Assembly: GCA_946478915.1 (NCBI GenBank) | Contig: CAMLER010000008.1 | Span: 1-21,533 of the forward strand | DNA length: 21,533 bases | Direction of reading: 5' to 3' | From: an uncultured Chryseolinea sp. | GTDB taxonomy: Bacteria; Bacteroidota; Bacteroidia; Cytophagales; Cyclobacteriaceae | Shown here: positions 15,507 through 21,533 of the stretch, piece by piece | Layout: each line of letters starts with the position of its first letter | How positions within the stretch are numbered: position 1 is the first letter of the stretch | Notes under the pieces: model-generated | What the model saw: only the letters and a program-made list of their open reading frames with translations | Told to the model about the DNA's origin: nothing | The model's database searches: none | Program-made: the position numbers and the translations under genes

Positions 15507-15540
15507 AAACAAAAGGCACTGCACACAAATTATCTGTGCA
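15507..15540 (-). terminator. Possible intrinsic terminator after the BamE-like lipoprotein gene
   Basis: On the minus strand a TGCACA...TGTGCA stem (6 pairs, 9-base loop, 15540-15520) is followed by GTGCCTTTTGTTTT. It sits 34 bases after the stop codon of the lipoprotein gene. The stem is short and the T-run is interrupted, so this is a weak call. Confidence 0.3.
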
Positions 15541-15573
15541 CGGGTTCCGTTTGTTTAATCGAAGTGGGTAAAC

Positions 15574-15861
15574 CTATATTAATTCAGTAAGAACCTGCAT
15601 TTCATCTACCTGGTTAGCGTAAATAATTCTATCTGTGTACCCAATGGTAACCTTCGTACCATCTTCCAGATTGTATACATAAATATGAATACCGCTCCCG
15701 ATATCCGCATCTGGTTCACCGAAAATCGATTTCATATCAGAATAATTCATGTCTTGCTTTAAATACTTTTGAAAGTATTCGATCGAGTCACGGCTTAGCC
15801 CAGAGTCCTTATCGCAGCAAACAATTGTTATGAAAAGGGGTAAGAGGAAAAGAAATTTCAT
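15574..15861 (-). CDS. Small BamE/SmpA-like lipoprotein of unknown function
   Basis: A 95-residue exported protein. The signal MKFLFLLPLFITIVCC gives a lipobox ending in Cys16, with Cys at -1, which is unusual but tolerated. The mature part has a helix (IEYFQKYLKQDMNYSDMKSI), then FGEPDADIGSGIHIYVYNLE and DGTKVTIGYTDRIIYANQV. The helix plus 'FGEPD...G...YVY.L.DGT.V.IGY' order is that of small BamE-like (SmpA/OmlA fold) proteins, whose relatives assist outer-membrane assembly or inhibit enzymes. The family is widespread in Bacteroidota, but its job is not established. It is separated by 149 bases from the quinone oxidoreductase gene downstream, with a weak terminator-like stem between, so it is probably a single-gene unit. 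Confidence 0.75.
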   Translation of the reverse strand: MKFLFLLPLFITIVCCDKDSGLSRDSIEYFQKYLKQDMNYSDMKSIFGEPDADIGSGIHIYVYNLEDGTKVTIGYTDRIIYANQVDEMQVLTELI

Positions 15862-16096
15862 AATTCAAGCAGTGTTACTTAGACACATCGGAATTAAAAA
15901 TGGTTGGATCCTCGTCGGGTAATAGTCAGATCAATGAAAAATCGATAGGGCCACCACGCATAACTCAAGCGTTTGTTAGAATTTCTGTTTTCAAAATTCG
16001 TCAACGAATGAGAAACTTACGGATGGGATAAACGATTTTCGAATGTGCTTGAAACACATTTCTATAAATTTTGTTTTCCGTTTTTCACCGTGGAAA

Positions 16097-16125
16097 TTGA
16101 AACCAATTCAACGCCTTTAGTTTTG
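16097..16125 (+). promoter_or_regulatory. Bacteroidota-type promoter (TTG-N18-TAGTTTTG)
   Basis: TTG at 16097-16099 and an exact TAnnTTTG match, TAGTTTTG, at 16118-16125, with an 18-base spacer. This matches the phylum's housekeeping promoter. Transcription would begin near 16131 and run into the hairpin at 16166 before reaching the response regulator at 16260. Confidence 0.55.
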
Positions 16126-16165
16126 CATAACGAAAAATTAATCCATAGTTTTAGTCGATGGTTGG

Positions 16166-16210
16166 AGCCCATCAACCCCTACCCAGGGGGTTGATGGGCT
16201 TTGCTTTTTA
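16166..16210 (+). terminator. Strong intrinsic terminator or attenuator upstream of the response regulator
   Basis: AGCCCATCAACCCC (16166-16179) pairs perfectly with GGGGTTGATGGGCT (16187-16200): 14 pairs with a 7-base loop (TACCCAG). It is followed by TTGCTTTTTA on the plus strand, while the other strand has no T-run, so it acts on plus-strand transcripts. No plus-strand coding gene precedes it for more than 7 kb. It must therefore end a short non-coding transcript, act as an attenuator in the leader of the downstream operon, or both. Confidence 0.75.
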
Positions 16211-16259
16211 CAATTATAGTTGTCATAAAAATTTTTTTATAACTAAAAGCAAATGATGG

Positions 16260-16700
16260 ATGAAAGGGAAGGAAGTTGAAATTGAAATTCTCATTGTTGA
16301 AGATAACCTTGATGACGCCGAATTGACTATCAGGGCTTTAAAGAAAAGCCATCTGGCAAATCATGTTACGCACCTGGTGGATGGCGCCGAGGCGTTGGAT
16401 TTTCTCTTTGCAATGGGTTCTTATGCGGGGCGAAATGTTTTGAATGTTCCAAAAGTGATTTTGCTCGACCTTAAAATGCCCAAGGTGAATGGATTGGAAG
16501 TGTTGACGCGAATAAAAGCGGAACCCCATACCAAAATGATCCCTGTTGTGATATTAACTTCTTCTGCCGAAGATCCTGATGTAAAAAAGGCTTACGACCT
16601 TGGCGCAAATAGCTACATCGTTAAGCCCGTAGAGTTTCACGACTTCGTTCGGGTTATTACTGAATTGGGGATGTATTGGCTTGTGATCAACAAAGTATAG
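16260..16700 (+). CDS. Single-domain response regulator (Rcp1/CheY-like receiver)
   Basis: A 146-residue stand-alone receiver without an output domain. Key residues are in place: the acidic pair in ILIVEDNLDD (Glu14, Asp15), the phosphoacceptor Asp70 in VILLDLKMPKVNGLEVL, Thr100 in VVILTSSAED, and Lys122 in SYIVKPVEF. The DDAELTIRALKK and DGAEALDFLF stretches are those of Rcp1-type receivers, which usually partner with histidine kinases carrying the SFSYSVSHDLRAPLRAIHGY type of HisKA domain. Such a kinase is encoded three genes downstream. It heads the plus-strand signalling cluster, 38 bases before the TonB receptor. The C-terminus (ITELGMYWLVINKV) is the usual last helix, which makes direct protein-protein output likely. 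Phosphotransfer from the nearby kinase is inferred. Confidence 0.92.
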   Translation: MKGKEVEIEILIVEDNLDDAELTIRALKKSHLANHVTHLVDGAEALDFLFAMGSYAGRNVLNVPKVILLDLKMPKVNGLEVLTRIKAEPHTKMIPVVILTSSAEDPDVKKAYDLGANSYIVKPVEFHDFVRVITELGMYWLVINKV

Positions 16701-16738
16701 ACCACCGTTTTACGCTAAAAACTTTAGCTGCGACTAAT

Positions 16739-18679
16739 ATGCATATGTTTCATTTCCCCAGCCTGTCAAGGATAATTTTTATTGGCCTCTCCATCGTTTC
16801 AACAACGGTTCATGCACAGGCTCCGGAAGAAGTTGTAGCGGTATCTACAGATTTAAAGCGGCTTAGCATAGAAGAACTATTAAATGTGGAGGTAAGATCT
16901 GTTTCACGCCGGACAGAAAAGTTGGACCAAACAGCTTCGGCCGTGCAAGTGATCACGCAAGATCAAATTCGAAATTCGGGAGCAACAAGTTTACCCGAAG
17001 CATTACGCCTTGCCACAAATTTACAGATTGCACAGGTTAATTCGAGCCAGTGGTCGATCACCGCCCGAGGATTCAACAATGTCCTTGCCAACAAACTACT
17101 GGTGATGATAGATGGACGTACGGTATACACTCCACTGTATGCCGGGGTATTCTGGGATGTTCAGAATATTTTGCTGGAAGACATCGACCGCATTGAGGTA
17201 ATCAGTGGACCTGGTGGAACGCTGTGGGGATCAAATGCTGTAAATGGAGTCATCAATATCATTTCGAAAAGCGCAAAAGATAGCCAGGGTGTCCTCGCAG
17301 AGGCTGGGGTCGGCAACGAACTTCGAAAGTATGGTTCCCTCAGATATGGTGGAAGGATAAGTGACAAATTCTATTATCGCGCTTATGCCACCGGATTCAA
17401 AAAATCAAGTGTTAGGGATATCGAAAATAATGACGCTGAAGATGACTGGACTATGGCTCAAGGCGGGTTCCAACTCAATTGGGAACCCAGCACCACCAAT
17501 AAGCTTATGTTGCAAGGTAACGTTTACGATACCCGCCCAAATCCCGATGGTAATCCGTCTCCGATCAAGGCCCGGGGGCAAAACATCCTCGCCAGGTGGT
17601 TGCATACAAAATCAAATAATTCTGACTTTCGTGTTCAGGTATATTATGACAGGACATTTCGTGATTTTCGGAATGGCTTCCGGGAAAAGCTCAATACATA
17701 TGACGCAGATGCGCAACACCGGTTTGTATTGGGTAAATACAATGAGATAATCTGGGGACTGGGCGTGCGGGTGATGGAGCATACGGTCGACAATCTTGAA
17801 CTCTTCAGGTTTGAACCTGGAGAAAAAACGCTTCATCTCTACAGTCTTTTCATACAAGATAGGATCTCCGTTGTAAATGAACGACTAGACGTTACGCTCG
17901 GGTTGAAGGCAGAACATAATCAATACACGGGAATGCAATATCAACCAGGCGTGCGATTGGCATTCAAAATAAATAGCAGCCAGTTGCTTTGGGCCGCAGC
18001 CTCCAGGGCAGTGCGAATCCCGTCACGAATCGATAGGGACTTTTTTCTTAATGTCTCTCCGGAAATACCACTCATCACAGGCAATGACAATTTTGAATCG
18101 GAGGGAGTTAATGCTTATGAATTCGGTTGGCGCATGCGATTATCTTCTGCTAGCCTGTCGGTTGCCTCGTTCTTTAACCAATACGAAAATTTGCGAAGCG
18201 CTGAGCCTGGGCCGCCACCGTTGTACATTCCAATAACATTCGCAAATGGTGTCGAGGGTGACACCTATGGCGTCGAATTATCGGGCACATACGAGCCGTG
18301 GAATTGGGCACGCATTCGGGCCGGATATACTTTTCTCAAAAAAGATCTCTCAGTCAAACCGACCAGTAATGATCTTAACGGCGGAAGCGTCGAAAGCAAC
18401 GACCCTTCACACCAATTCTCAATTCAGACAATGGTTGATCCGGGACACAACACCGAGCTGAGCATGATAACCCGTTATGTTGATGATCTGGCGAATCCGA
18501 GAGTTGCTGCTTATTGGGAATTGGACGCCAGAATTGCCTGGCGACCTGCAACCTTTATCGAACTGAGTATTGTTGGTCAAAACCTGTTGCACGACAAGCA
18601 TATCGAGTTCATCCCATCATCGCCCGAGCCAAGATATGTTGAGAGAAGTATTTATGGAAAGGTAGCTTGTCGATTTTAG
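16739..18679 (+). CDS. TonB-dependent receptor of the type linked to YfiR and sensor kinases
   Basis: A 646-residue outer-membrane receptor. I place the start at the ATG 16739, just before a signal peptide (FPSLSRIIFIGLSIVSTTVHAQ). The frame opens at 16676, inside the response regulator, but that would bury the signal. There is no carboxypeptidase-like or STN domain. After the leader LKRLSIEELLNVEVRSVSRR comes the plug: AVQVITQDQIRNSGATSLPE, WSITARGFNNVLANKLLVMI, DGRTVYTPLYAGVFWDVQNI, IEVISGPGGTLWGSNAVNGV. A barrel follows to the terminal Phe (YGKVACRF). This plug type is widespread in bacteria and is often found beside DUF4154/YfiR genes, as here. Lack of an STN domain means any signalling cannot use the FecA-FecR route, so YfiR is the likely relay. 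The ligand is unknown. The gene is 75 bases ahead of the YfiR gene. Confidence 0.92.
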   Translation: MHMFHFPSLSRIIFIGLSIVSTTVHAQAPEEVVAVSTDLKRLSIEELLNVEVRSVSRRTEKLDQTASAVQVITQDQIRNSGATSLPEALRLATNLQIAQVNSSQWSITARGFNNVLANKLLVMIDGRTVYTPLYAGVFWDVQNILLEDIDRIEVISGPGGTLWGSNAVNGVINIISKSAKDSQGVLAEAGVGNELRKYGSLRYGGRISDKFYYRAYATGFKKSSVRDIENNDAEDDWTMAQGGFQLNWEPSTTNKLMLQGNVYDTRPNPDGNPSPIKARGQNILARWLHTKSNNSDFRVQVYYDRTFRDFRNGFREKLNTYDADAQHRFVLGKYNEIIWGLGVRVMEHTVDNLELFRFEPGEKTLHLYSLFIQDRISVVNERLDVTLGLKAEHNQYTGMQYQPGVRLAFKINSSQLLWAAASRAVRIPSRIDRDFFLNVSPEIPLITGNDNFESEGVNAYEFGWRMRLSSASLSVASFFNQYENLRSAEPGPPPLYIPITFANGVEGDTYGVELSGTYEPWNWARIRAGYTFLKKDLSVKPTSNDLNGGSVESNDPSHQFSIQTMVDPGHNTELSMITRYVDDLANPRVAAYWELDARIAWRPATFIELSIVGQNLLHDKHIEFIPSSPEPRYVERSIYGKVACRF

Positions 18680-18687
18680 GTGCAGAT

Positions 18688-18714
18688 TATGAATGATGAC
18701 CTATATTATTCATA
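18688..18714. repeat. Inverted repeat TATGAAT-N13-ATTCATA between receptor and YfiR genes
   Basis: A perfect 7-base inverted repeat with a 13-base spacer in the short gap after the receptor stop. It is AT-rich with no T-run, so it could be an mRNA hairpin or operator. Chance is possible. Confidence 0.25.
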
Positions 18715-18754
18715 TGAAACCAGAGCACGCGGCAATACAACTTGAAACAGAGGA

Positions 18755-19342
18755 ATGAGCACACAAAAAAGATTTCATAAAAAAAACTGGAAAAGCATCT
18801 TGATCATTCTGGCAAATGCCGGACTAGTTAGTTGGGTCTACGCATTTTCTCAAGTGATGGAGGTTACACCTCAAAAGCGAGCAGCTACCGACGAGACGGA
18901 AGTTAAGGCAGTTTTTCTTTTCAATTTTGCCCAGTTTGTGGAATGGCCGCATTCCAAATTACCGACGGATAGCGCTATCGTGATTGGTGTGCTGGGTAAG
19001 GATCCCTTTGGAAAATATCTTGATGAGATCGTTGCAAATGAAATCGTTAATGGTCACCACCTGAAAGTCGAACGATACACCAGTGTACAGCGGGTAGGTA
19101 ATTGTCACATTCTATTTATAAATCCGGGCAGATTTATCAGAGTAGGCGATGCGTTGAAAAAATTAAGAGGTAAAAACATTCTCACTGTAAGCGATGAAAT
19201 CGGCTTTTCTAATCAAGGTGGAATGATTCATTTCGTTACGGATAACAATAAAATTAAACTCAGGGTAAACCTAAGTTCTGTTAAGGAATCGGAGATCTCG
19301 ATCAGTTCAAAACTCCTGAGTTTGGCTGAAATTGTCGATTGA
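18755..19342 (+). CDS. YfiR family (DUF4154) periplasmic signalling protein
   Basis: A 195-residue exported protein. A hydrophobic segment at about 13-30 follows a basic N-terminus (MSTQKRFHKKNWK). Family marks are EVKAVFLFNFAQFVEWP (49-65), IVIGVLGKDPFGKYLDEI, GNCHILFINP, KNILTVSDEIGFSNQGGMIH (140-159), and the C-terminal LRVNLSSVKESEISISSKLL. In Pseudomonas aeruginosa, YfiR binds the periplasmic domain of YfiN and holds its diguanylate cyclase off; there the protein has disulfide bonds. Here only one Cys (117) remains, so that redox control cannot operate. The next gene, 11 bases downstream, encodes a membrane kinase whose periplasmic domain resembles that of YfiN. YfiR is therefore inferred to set the activity of this kinase and not of a cyclase. 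Confidence 0.9.
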   Translation: MSTQKRFHKKNWKSILIILANAGLVSWVYAFSQVMEVTPQKRAATDETEVKAVFLFNFAQFVEWPHSKLPTDSAIVIGVLGKDPFGKYLDEIVANEIVNGHHLKVERYTSVQRVGNCHILFINPGRFIRVGDALKKLRGKNILTVSDEIGFSNQGGMIHFVTDNNKIKLRVNLSSVKESEISISSKLLSLAEIVD

Positions 19343-19353
19343 ACACTAGGAAC

Positions 19354-21177
19354 ATGAAGGTTACAGCACGTGCCATCCAGCAAAAATTGATCAATGTCAT
19401 CATGATCACAAGTAGTGCCGGTACCGTTTTGATCTGTGTAGCTTTTTTTGCGTATGAAATTTATACTTTCAGACAAGCAACTTTGCAAGAGCTTGCAACA
19501 TTAGGACAAATTATCTCCTCTAATTCAACAGCGGCCCTCGCTTTCGACGATCCAAAAGCAGCTACGGAAATTCTTGCTGCTCTAAAAGCGGAAAGTCATA
19601 TCGAGGCTGCAGGTCTCTACGACAATAGTAATAATTTGTTTTCAACCTATCCGTCCGACCTATCGAGAAGTGCATTGCCCTTAGCACCAGGCCCCGGAGG
19701 TTATAGGTTTGAAGATGGCTATGTATCCGGTGTACAACTGGTAATGCAAGGCGACAAGGTGCTGGGGAGTCTCTATATTCGGTCCAATATTGAAATTCTG
19801 TACGAGCGATTTAAGCTGTACGCAGTTGGAGCTTCCCTGATACTTCTTGGTGGATTTGTTATAGCGTACATTCTTTCCAAAGGATTACAACAACGAGTAT
19901 CCAAACCTATTCTTGCGTTAGCCGAAACAGCCCTTATAGTCTCCCGAAACCAAGATTATTCCGTGCGCGCGAAAAAAATAAGCGATGACGAATTGGGTTT
20001 ATTAACGGATGCATTTAATCAGATGCTGGCGAGGATTGAAAAGCAAACTTTAGAACTCAGTGAAAGTGAAGAGCGAATGCGTTCCGTCCTTAATTCAGCA
20101 ATGACAGCAGTAATAGTGATGGATCGCAATGGTAGAATAACTGATTGGAATTTGAGAGCGGAAAAAATCTTTGGCTGGAAGAAGGAGGAAGTCTTCGAAA
20201 AAGATCTCGCGGACACGCTGATTCCAGCTAATCTTAGGGCACGGCATAGGGCTGGTATACAACATTATTTGACCAATGGGAAGACCCACCTGTTTAACAG
20301 GTTGCTGGAGATAACAGCACTGCATCGCGATGGGAAAGAATTTCCGATTGAGTTATCCATAAGTCCCTTGAAGACAAACGACGTGTTGTCATTTTGCGTG
20401 TTCATTTCCGACATCACAGAACGAAAGCAAAATGAAGAAAAAATTAAATTATTCAATCAGGAGCTTGAACAACGCGTTCATGAAAGAACGAAGGAATTGG
20501 AAATCGCTAATAAAGAATTAGAGTCATTTTCTTATTCTGTTTCGCACGACCTGCGCGCGCCGTTGCGAGCGATACATGGTTACATGAATATCCTGACTGA
20601 TGAATATGCTGGTAAGTTCGATGCCGAGGCCTTGCGGCTAACAAATATCATTACCAATAACACCCAAAAAATGGGAAGGCTGATTGATGATTTACTTGCG
20701 TTTTCTCAATTGGGAAGAAAAGAGCTTATTAAGACACAAACTTCCATGTCGCAGATGGTGTTAAATATTTGTGAAGAACAAAAGCGGATGGAACCAAACA
20801 GATCAATTGAATTTACCCTGGGAGAATTACCCGATGCTCTGGTTGATACGGTAACGATGCGTCAGGTCTGGGTAAATCTCATTTCGAATGCGGTCAAGTA
20901 TACTCGCAATCGCACGAGGACGGTTATAGAAATAGGTTCTGGCGATCGGGAAGACGAACAAATGTATTTCATAAAAGATAATGGTGCGGGTTTTGACATG
21001 TTATACTACGATAAATTATTTGGTGTATTTCAACGCCTACATTCTCAAAAGGAGTTTGAGGGTACCGGTGTTGGACTTGCCATCGTACAGCGCATCATCT
21101 CAAGGCATGGCGGCATAGTGTGGGCAGAAGGAAAATTTGACGAAGGTGCCACGTTTTACTTTACATTAAAAAAGTAA
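19354..21177 (+). CDS. CHASE8-HAMP-PAS histidine kinase paired with YfiR
   Basis: A 607-residue inner-membrane sensor kinase. I choose the ATG at 19354, preceded by TAGGA; a TTG at 19339 overlaps the YfiR stop and would add five residues. Order (ATG numbering): TM1 about 12-35; periplasmic domain about 36-152 with LGQIISSNSTAALAFDDPKA and VLGSLYIRSN, the pattern of CHASE8 domains in YfiN-type sensors; TM2 about 157-177; HAMP about 178-232 (SKPILALAETALIVS, DDELGLLTDAFNQMLARI); PAS about 240-357 (VIVMDRNGRITDWNLRAEKI, ITERKQNE); coiled coil; HisKA with SHDLRAPLR and phospho-His398; HATPase with NLISNAVKYT (Asn508, Asn512), DNGAGF (Asp542) and GTGVGLAIV. All catalytic motifs are intact and there is no receiver domain, so an external receiver is needed. 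The one at 16260-16700 is the obvious candidate. Confidence 0.94.
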   Translation: MKVTARAIQQKLINVIMITSSAGTVLICVAFFAYEIYTFRQATLQELATLGQIISSNSTAALAFDDPKAATEILAALKAESHIEAAGLYDNSNNLFSTYPSDLSRSALPLAPGPGGYRFEDGYVSGVQLVMQGDKVLGSLYIRSNIEILYERFKLYAVGASLILLGGFVIAYILSKGLQQRVSKPILALAETALIVSRNQDYSVRAKKISDDELGLLTDAFNQMLARIEKQTLELSESEERMRSVLNSAMTAVIVMDRNGRITDWNLRAEKIFGWKKEEVFEKDLADTLIPANLRARHRAGIQHYLTNGKTHLFNRLLEITALHRDGKEFPIELSISPLKTNDVLSFCVFISDITERKQNEEKIKLFNQELEQRVHERTKELEIANKELESFSYSVSHDLRAPLRAIHGYMNILTDEYAGKFDAEALRLTNIITNNTQKMGRLIDDLLAFSQLGRKELIKTQTSMSQMVLNICEEQKRMEPNRSIEFTLGELPDALVDTVTMRQVWVNLISNAVKYTRNRTRTVIEIGSGDREDEQMYFIKDNGAGFDMLYYDKLFGVFQRLHSQKEFEGTGVGLAIVQRIISRHGGIVWAEGKFDEGATFYFTLKK

Positions 21178-21349
21178 AAGCATAGCGTCATGCAATTTGT
21201 TTTGATATCGTTCATAAAAACATTACATTTAATGAGCCCATCTACATCCACAAAAACTGAAACCGACACCTTTTGATTTGTGGTGATCACAATTAAGAGG
21301 TGGAGATTCGATAGCCTGTAGATTGTTATGTAATATTTAACCGGTGCAG

Positions 21350-21533
21350 ATGGATGTCCTAAGTTCAATACTCGACAACATTGATCATTCCGTAATTATA
21401 ACGGATCCGTATGGAGCCTTGCTGTTTTTCAACCAGGAAGCTGCACAGACGGTAGCAACCTTGCACAATTCTCCGCTGAGAATCGGAGAGCCTTTGTCAT
21501 CTTATGTAAGCAGGGAAAGAAAGGAAATTTTTC
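21350..21533 (+). CDS. PAS-domain protein, probably a sensor kinase (5' part only)
   Basis: The frame opens at the ATG 21350 (an in-frame GTG lies at 21344) and runs off the right edge after 61 codons. The residues SILDNIDHSVIITDPYGALL and FFNQEAAQTVATLH are the start of a PAS domain, and EPLSSYVSRERKEIF continues it. There is no signal peptide, so it is cytoplasmic. Proteins beginning this way in Bacteroidota are often multi-PAS histidine kinases, but the output domain is outside the window. It follows the YfiR-linked kinase by 172 bases on the same strand and may belong to the same signalling locus. Confidence 0.75.
   Translation, partial: MDVLSSILDNIDHSVIITDPYGALLFFNQEAAQTVATLHNSPLRIGEPLSSYVSRERKEIF

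Larger units (their letters stand above)
15862..16259. other. 398-base divergent intergenic region
   Basis: This stretch separates the minus-strand BamE-like gene from the plus-strand signalling cluster. I see no gene in it. The left 235 bases are AT-rich with no element I can name and presumably hold the promoter of the lipoprotein gene. The right part holds a plus-strand promoter-like element (16097-16125) and a strong terminator-like hairpin (16166-16200), each listed separately. Confidence 0.7.

Noticed and set aside
16213..16222. TATAGTTG as a second promoter for the response regulator, after the terminator hairpin
   Set aside because: It has one mismatch to TAnnTTTG and its only TTG partner lies inside the terminator stem. 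Too weak to list, but if real it would uncouple the operon from the hairpin.
16676..16738. Upstream ATG for the TonB receptor overlapping the response regulator
   Set aside because: It would place 21 non-signal residues before a clear signal peptide; the ATG at 16739 is the sensible start.
21278..21292. TTGTG-GTGAT-CACAA palindrome, looks like a CRP site
   Set aside because: The half-sites TGTG and CACA are too close together for the CRP consensus (TGTGA-N6-TCACA), and no other promoter evidence accompanies it. Noted only as a possible operator before the last PAS gene.

Overview
The window looks like chromosomal DNA from a Bacteroidota bacterium, probably of the Cytophagales type. The signs are two TonB-dependent outer-membrane receptors (one with an N-terminal carboxypeptidase-regulatory-like domain), many short Cys-anchored lipoproteins, a ThuA/sugar-dehydrogenase/PKD/cytochrome c fusion typical of the phylum, weak or absent Shine-Dalgarno sequences, and promoter-like TTG-N18-20-TAnnTTTG elements. 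The lineage is inferred from gene content; no rRNA or other phylogenetic marker is present. I saw no tRNA, CRISPR array, insertion sequence or phage gene.

Layout. (1) 1-3342, minus: a very large secreted lipoprotein that runs off the left edge, with ThuA, glucose/sorbosone dehydrogenase, PKD, cytochrome c and CBM6-like domains. (2) 3496-6790, minus: a probable four-gene operon. In transcription order it encodes a Cys-containing membrane-anchored small protein, an MbnP-like lipoprotein, an MbnH/MauG-like di-heme peroxidase and a beta-barrel protein beginning with a CxxCxC motif. This looks like a copper-handling or periplasmic-oxidation cassette. (3) 7010-8872, plus: a DUF3857/transglutaminase-fold protein that appears to have lost its catalytic Cys and His. 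(4) 8888-12376, minus: a His/Cys-rich small exported protein, a TonB-dependent receptor and a lipoprotein, probably a metal-uptake unit. (5) 12486-13704, minus: cbpA-type J-protein and thioredoxin, separated by one base. (6) 13906-15861, minus: an NTF2/SnoaL-like protein, a zinc-free quinone oxidoreductase and a small BamE-like lipoprotein. (7) 16097-21533, plus: a promoter and a strong terminator-like hairpin, then a single-domain response regulator, a TonB-dependent receptor, a YfiR-family periplasmic protein, a CHASE8-HAMP-PAS histidine kinase, and the start of another PAS-domain protein.

The most distinctive system is region 7. It resembles the YfiR/YfiN pair of Pseudomonas (a periplasmic repressor and a CHASE8-type membrane sensor), but the sensor's output is a histidine kinase instead of a diguanylate cyclase. 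A TonB-dependent receptor occupies the outer-membrane position, and a stand-alone receiver lies at the head of the cluster as a likely phosphoacceptor. I infer an outer-membrane to periplasm to kinase to receiver signalling chain. Regions 2 and 4 are two further membrane-spanning units built around Cys/His-rich small proteins and probably concerned with metals.
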